Assembly (NCBI RefSeq): GCF_009498275.1
Contig: NZ_CP045643.1
Location: 5,270,001 to 5,334,000 of the forward strand
Origin: Streptomyces fagopyri
GTDB lineage: Bacteria > Actinomycetota > Actinomycetes > Streptomycetales > Streptomycetaceae
DNA length: 64,000 nt
Direction: 5' to 3'
The position numbers and the translations under genes were made by a program. Every line of letters starts with the position of its first letter. The first letter of the stretch is position 1. Positions 42,958 through 50,762 of this stretch are shown here, in pieces. Below the pieces are notes generated by a model. That model was given only the letters and a program-made list of their open reading frames with translations. It did not search any database and was not told where the DNA came from.

Positions 42958-43530
42958 GTGTCCGTGCCTGCCCGACGGCTTCCCTCCTGGGTCTGGGTCA
43001 CCGGTCTGACCGCGGCGGCGCTCGTCGGCGTCACCGCCCTGGCCGCACAGGCCGACCAGGGCGCCCACCCGGTCGCCCAGGCCAAGCGGCCGAAGTCCTC
43101 CGCCTCGGCGAGCCCGCACCCCTCCGCCTCGCCCCGGAAGAGCGCGCCGGCCGCGGTCCCCGGCGGCTCCGGAACGGGCCGCCGCATCGTCTACTCCCTC
43201 GCCCAGCGCCGTGTCTGGCTCGTCGACGCGACCGGCGCCGCGAGCCGTACCTTCACGGTGTGGCCGGGCACGGTGAGCCCGGCGCCGGGCCGCTACGCGG
43301 TGTCGTCCACCGACCCCTCCACCACCGGGACGGACGGGACGAAGGTCGAGAACATCGTCTACTTCACCGTGCGGTCGGGCGTCTTCATCGCCTTCTCCAA
43401 CGCCCAGGACGGCTCCTCGCCCCAGCCCTCGCCCGGAGCGAGGACCGGGGCGATCCGGATGCACAGCGCCGACGGGGACGCCGTCTGGAAGTTCGGCACC
43501 AAGGGAACGCCCGTCTCGGTGGTCGGGTGA
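42958..43530 (+). CDS. Degenerate L,D-transpeptidase (YkuD)-like exported protein
   Basis: A 190-residue protein with a signal peptide or anchor (VWVTGLTAAALVGVTALAAQA, about residues 12-32), a Ser/Pro-rich linker and a YkuD-like domain: RRIVYSLAQRRVWLVDATGA, TFTVWPGTVSPAPGRYAV, and a C-terminal RTGAIRMHSADGDAVWKFGT. In active enzymes this last motif is SHGCIRM; here the Cys is Ala165 and the His is Thr163, and the upstream catalytic His is also missing (IAFSNA). Transpeptidation is therefore not expected. It may bind peptidoglycan without catalysis. The GTG is set by a GAGGAG site five bases upstream. Confidence 0.8.
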   Translation: MSVPARRLPSWVWVTGLTAAALVGVTALAAQADQGAHPVAQAKRPKSSASASPHPSASPRKSAPAAVPGGSGTGRRIVYSLAQRRVWLVDATGAASRTFTVWPGTVSPAPGRYAVSSTDPSTTGTDGTKVENIVYFTVRSGVFIAFSNAQDGSSPQPSPGARTGAIRMHSADGDAVWKFGTKGTPVSVVG

Positions 43531-43626
43531 CGGCGTCGCCCGCCGGAACCGGACCCACGCCGATGCCGACGGCTTGCGCCAGACTGGAGCCCGGTCCGAG
43601 CGGGCGGTGACGGAGGGAACGGGCGG

Positions 43627-46329
43627 ATGGTGCGGGGGCGGCCGTCGATGCAGGAGCTGATCCGGCAGCGCAGACGGCAGGGTTTCGTGGGGCGCGGCGC
43701 CGAACGGGCCGCTTTCCGGGAGAATCTCGAACTGCCGCCGGAGGACGAGCGGCACCGGTTCCTGTTCCATGTGCACGGGAACGCGGGCGTCGGAAAGACC
43801 TTCCTGGTACGGGAGTTGGAGCAGCTCGCCCGGGAGCGCGGGGCGCTTACCGCGTACGTCGACGAGGGCGTGGGCAGCGTGCCCGAGGCGATGGCGGCGG
43901 TCAGCGAGCGCTTCGCCCGGCAGGGGCACCGGTTCAAGGACCTCGACCGGCTGCTGGCCACCCATCGGGAGCGCCGTCACGAAGCCGAGGCGGCGGCGCT
44001 GGAGACGCCGGAACCCCCGGTGTCCCCGCCCTCGCCCGCGAGCCTGGCCGCCGCCCGCGCGAGCCTGGTCGGGCTCGGCCTGCTGCCCGGTGTCGGCGCC
44101 TTCGCGGGAGCTCTCGACCCGAACCAACTCGCCCTCGGGGCGGACTGGTTGCGTTCCGGGATCGGCGCCCGGCTGCGCAGCCAGGAGGACGTGCGGCTGG
44201 TCCAGTCACCGGAGCGGGTCCTCACCCCGGTCCTGCTCGACGAGCTGGCCTCGGTCGCCGCGGAGGCCCCCTGGCTCGTCCTGCTCTTCGACACCTACGA
44301 GCGGACCGCGCCCTTCCTGGACGGCTGGCTGCACGAGGTGATGACGACCGACCGCCACGGCGCCCTGCCGGCGAACGTCGTGGTCGTCACCGCGGGACAG
44401 CGCCCCTTCGACACCGCCCGCTGGGGCGGCTTCGCCGACTTCGTGGCCGACGTGCCACTGGCGCCCTTCACGGAGGCCGAGGCGCGGGCCCTGCTCGCCG
44501 GCAAGGGTGTGGTGGCCGAACCGGTCGTCGAGGAGGTGCTGCGGCTCACCGGCGGACTGCCGGTGCTGGTGTCCACCCTGGCCGCCGGACGGCCCACCGG
44601 ACCGGACGACGTGGGCGATCCCAGCGCGACGGCGGTGGAGCGCTTCCTGAAGTGGGAGCATGACCCCGTCCGCCGCGCCGCCGCCCTGGCCTGCGCCCTG
44701 CCCAGGAGGCTGGACGCCGATGTCTTCAGAGCCGCCGCGCACTGCCCCGAGGACGAGGCCGACGCGCTCTTCGGCTGGTTGCGCGGCCTCCCCTTCGTCA
44801 GCGACCGCGGGGACCGCGTCCAGTACCACGACGTCGTACGCGCCCCGATGCTGCGCCTGCAACGGCTGCGCTCGCCACGGGGGTGGGCGCGGCGGCACGC
44901 CCGGCTCGCGGAGACGTTCGGGCGGTGGCGGGCGGAGACGGAGACCCAGGACGGCCGGGACACCGGCGAACCGTGGGCGGACGAGGGCTGGCGCGAACTG
45001 CGGCTGGCGGAGACCTACCACCTGCTGTGCGCGAACGCCCGGACCGCGCTGCCCGCCGCGCTGCGGGACTTCGTCGACGCCTGCGACGGCGGTGACGTCG
45101 CCGCCCGGCGCTGGGCCCGCGTCCTGGCCGAGGCCGGAGAGGACGCGGACGCGGAGCCCGTACGGACGTGGGGGCGGTCGCTGTCGGAGGCGTTCGGCGA
45201 CGGCGGGGTGGCGGCCGCGCTCGGGGTGCTGCTGGACCGCGGCGGACTGGACGAGCGGCGACAGGCCCTGGCCCGGGTGATCCGGGGGAGCGCGCTGCGG
45301 CACGCCGGCGCGTACGAGGAGGCGCTGGCGGAGTACGACCGGGCCATCGCCCTCGATCCGCGACTGGCCCGCGCCTACCGCGGCAGAGCCCTCGGCCGCT
45401 ACGGGCCGGGGGAGTACGAGAACGGCATCGCCGATCTGGACCGGGCCGACGCGCTCGCGCCGGACGATGCCGAGACGATCTCCGTACGCGGTGAGTACCA
45501 CCGCATCCTGGGACACGACGACGAGGCGATCAGGGATCTGGACCGCGCGATCGAACTCGACCCCTCGTACCACTTCGCCTGGGCGTCCAGGGGAGCGGTC
45601 CGGCAGCGGCTCGGACAACTGACCAAGGCCCTCGCGGATCTGAACCACGCGCTGGAACTCAAGCCCGACTACCCCTGGGCGCTGGGCCGCCGGGCCCGGG
45701 TGTGGCGGGGACTGGGTGAGCCCGCCCGGCAGCTGGCCGATCTCGACCTCGGGCTGCGCCTGCTGCCCGACTGGGGCTGGGGCCACTGCGAGCGCGGGGA
45801 CGCGCTCCGCGCGGCGGGCCGCCACGAGGAGGCGCTGGCCGACTACGACCGGGCCATCGGCATCGACGGCGCGTACGCGTCGGCGTACGCGAGCCGGGGC
45901 GTCTGTCACGGTGACCTCGGCCGGTCGGCCGAGGCCCTCGCGGACCTGGACCGGGCCATCGCCCTGCTGCCCGAGTACCCCTGGGCGCTGCGGCAGCGGG
46001 CGGAGCTCCGTCTCCGGCTGGGCGCCCCCGCCCTGGCCCTGTCCGACGCCGACCGCGCGAAGACCCTGCGGCCCGGTGACGCACCGGTCCTGCTGTGCCG
46101 CGTGCGCGCCCTGATCGCGCTGGGGCGGCACGACGAGGCCCGACCCGACCTGGACCGCGCCCTCGAACCGGACTCCGGCGACCGGCTGAGCGGACGGGCC
46201 CTCGACGACCTGTCCGGCACGTTCGAGGCCCTGCTGCGTGCGCCCGGCGCCGACCGGGACCGTCTCGCCCCGCTCGCCGAACGGGTCGCCGCGGCGCGGG
46301 CCGCGCGGTCCGCCCCGCCCGCCGACTGA
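43627..46329 (+). CDS. STAND-type NTPase with C-terminal TPR array
   Basis: A 900-residue protein. The N-terminal third is a P-loop ATPase: Walker A GNAGVGKTF (residues 51-59), Walker B WLVLLFDTYER (about 218-228), TAGQRPFD, and a winged-helix tail. After a helical linker, from about residue 540, at least seven TPR-like repeats follow (EEALAEYDRAIALDPRLARAYRGRA, DEAIRDLDRAIELDPSYHFAWASRG and similar). STAND proteins sense a ligand or partner and oligomerise; some are phage-defence sensors and others regulators. No effector domain is fused and no DNA-binding part is seen. It is probably a signalling scaffold, role unknown. Confidence 0.85.
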   Translation: MVRGRPSMQELIRQRRRQGFVGRGAERAAFRENLELPPEDERHRFLFHVHGNAGVGKTFLVRELEQLARERGALTAYVDEGVGSVPEAMAAVSERFARQGHRFKDLDRLLATHRERRHEAEAAALETPEPPVSPPSPASLAAARASLVGLGLLPGVGAFAGALDPNQLALGADWLRSGIGARLRSQEDVRLVQSPERVLTPVLLDELASVAAEAPWLVLLFDTYERTAPFLDGWLHEVMTTDRHGALPANVVVVTAGQRPFDTARWGGFADFVADVPLAPFTEAEARALLAGKGVVAEPVVEEVLRLTGGLPVLVSTLAAGRPTGPDDVGDPSATAVERFLKWEHDPVRRAAALACALPRRLDADVFRAAAHCPEDEADALFGWLRGLPFVSDRGDRVQYHDVVRAPMLRLQRLRSPRGWARRHARLAETFGRWRAETETQDGRDTGEPWADEGWRELRLAETYHLLCANARTALPAALRDFVDACDGGDVAARRWARVLAEAGEDADAEPVRTWGRSLSEAFGDGGVAAALGVLLDRGGLDERRQALARVIRGSALRHAGAYEEALAEYDRAIALDPRLARAYRGRALGRYGPGEYENGIADLDRADALAPDDAETISVRGEYHRILGHDDEAIRDLDRAIELDPSYHFAWASRGAVRQRLGQLTKALADLNHALELKPDYPWALGRRARVWRGLGEPARQLADLDLGLRLLPDWGWGHCERGDALRAAGRHEEALADYDRAIGIDGAYASAYASRGVCHGDLGRSAEALADLDRAIALLPEYPWALRQRAELRLRLGAPALALSDADRAKTLRPGDAPVLLCRVRALIALGRHDEARPDLDRALEPDSGDRLSGRALDDLSGTFEALLRAPGADRDRLAPLAERVAAARAARSAPPAD

Positions 46330-46450
46330 CCCGCCCCGCCCCCCCGGCCGACCCGACCGCCCTGTTCGCCCGCCGAGCCGTCCGGACGCGGGCCGAGCCG
46401 TCCGGACGCCCGTCGAGCGGTCCGGGAGAAGCACCCCGAACGACGTCCAT

Positions 46451-46462
46451 AAGTGATCACTT
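46451..46462. promoter_or_regulatory. 12-bp palindrome upstream of the ADP-ribosylglycohydrolase-like gene
   Basis: AAGTGATCACTT is a perfect palindrome. It is followed by two CCGTTCCC direct repeats (46492 and 46510). It sits about 110 bases before the chosen start and may be an operator of a GntR-type factor. This 46330-46572 spacer holds no gene. Confidence 0.45.
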
Positions 46463-46572
46463 GGTTCAGTCGGGTCACACTTCGCATACCGTTCCCGGCC
46501 CTGAACGGACCGTTCCCAGTCGATTACAGTGCTGAGCTGTCGGACGTACGGACGGTGCCTGGGGAGGTCTCG

Positions 46573-47688
46573 GTGGGTGCGACAGCCGGTGCCGTCTGGG
46601 GCCGTGCCGAACAGCAGGACTTCCGCAGCAGGGTCCGCGGGACCCTGCTGGGCACCGCTGTCGGCGACGCCCTGGGCACACCGCTCGACGGGCTCACCCT
46701 GGCGGAGATCCGTCAGGAGTACGGCGCGGAGGGGCTGAACGACCTCGCCGTCGGGCGCGACCGCCGCGGCGCCGTCACCCACCTCACCCAGCTCACGCTC
46801 TTCACCCTCGACGGTCTCGTCCGCGCCCAGGTGCGCCGTGACACCGGCGCCTGGCATCCGCCGACCGACCTGCACCGCGCGTACCGCCGCTGGGCGGCGA
46901 CCCAGAGCGACTGGGGTCCGGACGAGCGCCGCAAGGACGACGGCTGGCTGGCCCGCGAGGAGTGGCTGTACGCCCGGCGCGACCCGGCACGGGCCTGTCT
47001 GACCGGCTTCGGCGACGAGACCATGGGCACGCTGGACGCGCCCAAGAACCCCGGCGAGCCGGGGCCCGAGGCCGCCGCGCGCTCCGCGCCCTTCGGACTG
47101 CTCGTCGGCTGGGAGCCGCAGCTGGTGCTGCAACTCGCCGTCGAGTGCGCCGCGCAGACGCACGGGCACCCCACGGCGTATCTCGCGGCGGGCGCGTACG
47201 CCGTCATCGTGCACGCGCTGGCACGCGGTGAGAGCCTCGACAGCGCCGTGCAGCGGGCGCTCGCGATCCTGGCCGCGCGGCCGGGGCAGGAGCCCGTCAG
47301 TGACGCCCTCCAGCACGCGCTGGGGGCCGTACGGCAGGGGATGCCGTCGCCGGCCCGGGTGGAGGATCTGGCGGGGGAGGGTACGGCCGAACGGCTGCTC
47401 GCGGTCGCGGTGTACTGCGCGCTGGTCGGGGAGGACATCCGGCACGGGCTGTGCCTGGCGGTGAACCACGGCGGGCGCTCCGCGGTGGCGGGGGCCCTGA
47501 CGGGGGGTCTGCTGGGCGCCCTGCACGGCGAGACGGCCCTCCCGCCGGCCTGGCTGGCCGAGCTGGAGGGCCGTCCCACGATGCTGGTCCTCGCGGACGA
47601 CTTCGCGATGGAGATGACGCAGGGGCCCGCGCTGCACGGCCCCGGAGCGTCGTCCCCCGGTTGGCTCGCCCGCTATCCGCGGGCCTAG
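46573..47688 (+). CDS. ADP-ribosylglycohydrolase-like protein lacking usual metal ligands
   Basis: A 371-residue ADP-ribosylglycohydrolase fold: VRGTLLGTAVGDALGTPLDG at residues 21-40, a helical core, and NHGGRSAVAGALTGGLLGALHG near 298-319. In active enzymes the first metal motif is TDDT; here it is THLT (residues 69-72), and the last motif GDSDSTGAIAG is replaced by GGRSAVAGALTG. The magnesium-binding Asp residues thus seem lost, so catalysis on ADP-ribosylated substrates is doubtful, though binding may remain. GTG 46573 is chosen because GGGGAGG lies six bases upstream; the frame is open back to 46453. Confidence 0.8.
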   Translation: MGATAGAVWGRAEQQDFRSRVRGTLLGTAVGDALGTPLDGLTLAEIRQEYGAEGLNDLAVGRDRRGAVTHLTQLTLFTLDGLVRAQVRRDTGAWHPPTDLHRAYRRWAATQSDWGPDERRKDDGWLAREEWLYARRDPARACLTGFGDETMGTLDAPKNPGEPGPEAAARSAPFGLLVGWEPQLVLQLAVECAAQTHGHPTAYLAAGAYAVIVHALARGESLDSAVQRALAILAARPGQEPVSDALQHALGAVRQGMPSPARVEDLAGEGTAERLLAVAVYCALVGEDIRHGLCLAVNHGGRSAVAGALTGGLLGALHGETALPPAWLAELEGRPTMLVLADDFAMEMTQGPALHGPGASSPGWLARYPRA

Positions 47689-47692
47689 ACCG

Positions 47693-47788
47693 GAAGCCGT
47701 CCCGGGAGACCTGCCGGAGGCCGTGCCCGGGGACGTACCGGAGGCCGTGCCCGGGCACGTACCGGAAGCCGTGCCCGGGAACGTACCG
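47693..47788. repeat. 24-bp tandem repeat, four copies plus partial
   Basis: The unit GAGGCCGTGCCCGGGGACGT(ACCG) repeats four times exactly, starting four bases after the stop of the ADP-ribosylglycohydrolase-like gene. As 24 is a multiple of three it would read as an EAVPGDVP peptide in one frame, but no start or domain supports coding. Confidence 0.9.
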
Positions 47789-47859
47789 GAAGCCGTACCG
47801 GAACGCAGTCCCCGGGGACGGACCTCACGAAGCGTGCGCGGGCTCCGGAAGGCGTGCCC

Positions 47860-49431
47860 TCAGACGCCCGACGGGCTGGCCGGGGCTCCGTCCGCCTGGG
47901 CCGGGACCGCCGCGGCGGCAGCCGCCCCGTCCCCGTCGTCGTCCGTGTTGATCTTCTCGATGATCGCGTCCCGTTCCGGTGTGTCCTCGGGCCTGATCAG
48001 GCCGATGAGGATGTACAGGACGAGGGAGACGACCATCGGGAGGGAGACCTGGTACTCCAGCTTCACGTCCGTGCGCTGCGAGAAGTCCAGGTGGTAGTTG
48101 ACGAAGAAGAACGCGAGCAGACCGCAGGCCCAGCTGGTGAGGGCCGCCGTCGGTCCGGACTTCCGGAACGGCCGCAGCAGTCCCAGGATGAACGGGATCG
48201 CGATCGGACCCATCAGACCGGCCACCCACTTGATGACCACCGTGATGATGTCCTTGAAGGTGGGCGAGTTGACCTGGGTGGCCACCGCCATCGACAGACC
48301 GAGGAACGCGACGGTCGTGACGCGTCCGGCGATCAGTCCGGCCCGGTTGTCCCAGGCCCGCGCGGTCTTCGAGAGGACCGGTGCGACGTCCCGGGTGAAC
48401 ACGGCGGCGATGGCGTTGGCGTCCGAGGAGCACATGGCCATCGTGTGCGAGAAGAACCCGACGACGACCAGACCCAACAGCCCGTGCGGGAGCAGCTGTT
48501 CGGTCATCAGGCCGTACGCGTCGGAGCCGTCCGGCTTCTGCGCCGTGACGAGCAGCGGCGACAGCCACATGGGGATGAAGAGGATCACCGGCCAGACGAA
48601 CCACAGTCCCGCGGAGAGGAAGGCCGACTTCGTGGCCTGCTTCGCGCTGCCCGTCGCCATGTAGCGCTGGGCCTGGTTCCACATGCCGCCGTTGTACTCG
48701 AAGAGCTTGATGAAGAGGTACGCGATGAAGAACACGGTCAGGTAGGGACCCGCGAAGCCGTTCGCGTGGCCGTGCAGCTTCGGCGAGTCCAGCGCCTTGG
48801 ACAGGCCCCCCTGGTCGGAGATCTTGTTCAGCGCGATGATCAGCATCGAGAGACCGGCCAGCAACTGGATGACGAACTGGCCGAGTTCGGTGAGCGCGTC
48901 GGCCCACAGTCCACCGATCGTGCAGTACACGGCCGTGATGCCACCGGTGATCAGGATGCCCTGGGTGAGCGTGACCCCGGTGAAGACGCTCAGCAGGGTG
49001 GCGATGGCCGCCCACTTCGCGCCGACGTCCACGATCTTCAGCAGCATGCCGGACCAGGCGAGCGCCTGCTGGGTCGGGACGTTGTAGCGGTCCTTGAGAT
49101 ATTCGAGCGGTGAGGCCACGTGCAGCCGGGACCGCAGGCGGTTCAGCCGGGGCGCGAAGAGCTTGGCGCCGAGCAGCACGCCGATGGCGATGGGCAGGGC
49201 CCAGGTGACGTACGACGTGATGCCGTAGGTGTACGCGATGCCGGCGTACCCGGTGAACATCACCGCGCTGTAGCCCGACATGTGGTGCGAGATGCCGGAC
49301 AGCCACCACGGCATCTTGCCGCCCGCGGTGAAGAAGTCGCTGACGTCGTCGACGCGTTTGTGGGACCAGAAGCCGATCGCGGTCATGACGCCGAAGTACG
49401 CGACCAGGACGGCCCAGTCGAGACCGTTCAT
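47860..49431 (-). CDS. Sodium:solute symporter family permease
   Basis: A 523-residue polytopic membrane protein of the SSS family. The N-terminal MNGLDWAVLVAYFGVMTAIGFWSHKRVDDVSDFFTAGGK lead, WWLSGISHHMSGYSAVMFTGYAGIAY and a 13-14 helix pattern fit the sodium/solute symporters that take up sugars, acids or proline. An Asp/Gly/Ala-rich cytoplasmic tail (TDDDGDGAAAAAAVPAQ) ends the protein. The substrate cannot be read from sequence. It is a single gene with a long 5' region. Confidence 0.92.
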   Translation of the reverse strand: MNGLDWAVLVAYFGVMTAIGFWSHKRVDDVSDFFTAGGKMPWWLSGISHHMSGYSAVMFTGYAGIAYTYGITSYVTWALPIAIGVLLGAKLFAPRLNRLRSRLHVASPLEYLKDRYNVPTQQALAWSGMLLKIVDVGAKWAAIATLLSVFTGVTLTQGILITGGITAVYCTIGGLWADALTELGQFVIQLLAGLSMLIIALNKISDQGGLSKALDSPKLHGHANGFAGPYLTVFFIAYLFIKLFEYNGGMWNQAQRYMATGSAKQATKSAFLSAGLWFVWPVILFIPMWLSPLLVTAQKPDGSDAYGLMTEQLLPHGLLGLVVVGFFSHTMAMCSSDANAIAAVFTRDVAPVLSKTARAWDNRAGLIAGRVTTVAFLGLSMAVATQVNSPTFKDIITVVIKWVAGLMGPIAIPFILGLLRPFRKSGPTAALTSWACGLLAFFFVNYHLDFSQRTDVKLEYQVSLPMVVSLVLYILIGLIRPEDTPERDAIIEKINTDDDGDGAAAAAAVPAQADGAPASPSGV

Positions 49432-49808
49432 GTGCCCCCTCCAGGGGTCCGCCTTGTGAACCTGCAGATACCGGACGGCACTTCGCCAGTACGCGTGGGG
49501 TCCCCCTGCTCGTGTGAAGCCACGAGCTCGGGGAGGGCGGCGCCCCCGTGCGGGAGCGGGGACTTCGGGGATTGAACCGCCGTTCGGAGGGAGCGGTCAA
49601 GACCCTTCGCGGTCATACATATGAACGCAGATCAGAAAGCAGAACGATTTTGCTTCCACTTTACCTTCCGGGCTGTTGTCGTGTCCGTGACGGGGGCCAC
49701 ACCATGAGCGGGCACTTCGCCAGCACATCGACAGGACGACCTAGGTGACGACAGGCGTACGGGATGCGGGTCCCGTACGGCTGGGAAGGGGAGGCGGGAC
49801 CGGTACGG
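49432..49808. other. Upstream region of the symporter gene with a REP-like element
   Basis: No gene is supported in this 377-base stretch. It holds an imperfect inverted repeat at 49501-49534 (TCCCCCTGCTCGTG, loop TGAAGC, CACGAGCTCGGGGA), of the type scattered in Streptomyces intergenic regions. Two copies of GCACTTCGCCAG lie about 228 bases apart. The segment 49610-49680 is unusually AT-rich and likely holds the symporter promoter (a TTGACC box reads on the minus strand near 49600). Confidence 0.55.
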
Positions 49809-50594
49809 CTACCGCATGATCTCGCCGGCGTTCACGAGCAGGGACTGCCCGGTGATCGCCCGCGCCCGGTCGGAGGCCAGGAACACCGCGGCGTCCGCGA
49901 CATCCCCGTCCGTGGCCAGCTCGGGCAGGGCCATCCGTTCGGTGAGCCGCTTCAGGACGTCCGCCTCCGGTACGCCCTCGGTGTACGCGGTGAACTGGAC
50001 GTACGCCTCCACCGGCGGGCCCCACATCCAGCCCGGCAGCACGGTGTTGACCCGGATCCGGTGCGGTCCGAGCTCCCGTGCCATGGAGTACATCGCGCTC
50101 GTCAGCGCGCCCTTCGAGGCCGCGTACGCCGCCTGCCGCACCTGTGACGGGGCGGCCACCGACGACTGCGTCCCGATGATGACGACCGAGCCGCCGCACG
50201 CCTTCAGCGCGGGCAGGCAGGCGCGGGTCATCCGCAGGGTGCCCAGCAGGTTCACATCGATGACCGACTGCCACGTGGTGAAGTCCGCGTCCTCCAGGCC
50301 GCCGAAGTAGCTGTCCCAGGCGGCGACATGGACGATCGCGTCGATCCGTCCGAACCGCTCCGTCGCCAGCGCGGCCAGCGCCTCGCACTGCGCCTCGTCC
50401 GTGATGTCCGTCGCCCGGTACGCGGTGTGCGCGCCGTCCGGGTCGAGATCGGCCGCGGACTTGGCCAGATTGGCCTCCGTGCGCGCCCCCAGCACGGCGT
50501 TCCCTCCTTCGCGCACCACGGCCGCCGCGACCTGGTGGCCGAGTCCGGCGCCGACCCCCGAAACGACCACGGTCCTGCCCGCGAGCTGTGACAT
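49809..50594 (-). CDS. Short-chain dehydrogenase/reductase under the CTGACG operator
   Basis: A 261-residue SDR: VVVSGVGAGLGHQVAAAVVREGG cofactor loop, VHVAAWDSYFGGLEDADFTTW, IIGTQSSVAAPSQVRQAAYAASKGAL with catalytic Ser and Tyr-x-x-x-Lys, and ITGQSLLVNAGEIM. The ATG is fixed by GGAGGGGAGG seven bases upstream; the longer frame to 50669 is rejected. Divergent from a gene of unknown function, with operator site 8 between them, it belongs to the same regulon as the thiolase and LLM operons. Confidence 0.9.
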   Translation of the reverse strand: MSQLAGRTVVVSGVGAGLGHQVAAAVVREGGNAVLGARTEANLAKSAADLDPDGAHTAYRATDITDEAQCEALAALATERFGRIDAIVHVAAWDSYFGGLEDADFTTWQSVIDVNLLGTLRMTRACLPALKACGGSVVIIGTQSSVAAPSQVRQAAYAASKGALTSAMYSMARELGPHRIRVNTVLPGWMWGPPVEAYVQFTAYTEGVPEADVLKRLTERMALPELATDGDVADAAVFLASDRARAITGQSLLVNAGEIMR

Positions 50595-50685
50595 CGCGGC
50601 CTCCCCTCCTCTTGCGGCCCGGTTCGCCTCCGGGGCGCTGGAGCCGGTGCCGGCCCACTCGCCGCGCACGGCTCTGGCGAAATAG

Positions 50686-50700
50686 CTGACGGGGCGTCAG
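50686..50700. promoter_or_regulatory. Operator site 8 of the CTGACG-NNN-CGTCAG regulon
   Basis: CTGACGGGGCGTCAG, a perfect core, between the divergent SDR and the unknown gene at 50763. It lies 63 bases from the latter's start and 92 from the former's. Confidence 0.85.
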
Positions 50701-50762
50701 AGTATGGGCGTCCGGTGCCGGAAGGAAGTCCCGTGCGCGTTCCGCCGGGGAAGGGGATCGTC

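Noticed and set aside
40168..44127. Minus-strand 1319-codon open frame
   Set aside because: It is the shadow of fbiC and its neighbours, crosses several real gene borders and has no domain.
44206..47637. Minus-strand 1143-codon open frame
   Set aside because: Antisense to the STAND/TPR and ADP-ribosylglycohydrolase-like genes; composition is that of a shadow frame.
47693..47788. 24-bp repeats as a CRISPR array
   Set aside because: Units are directly adjacent without spacers; no cas genes are in the window.
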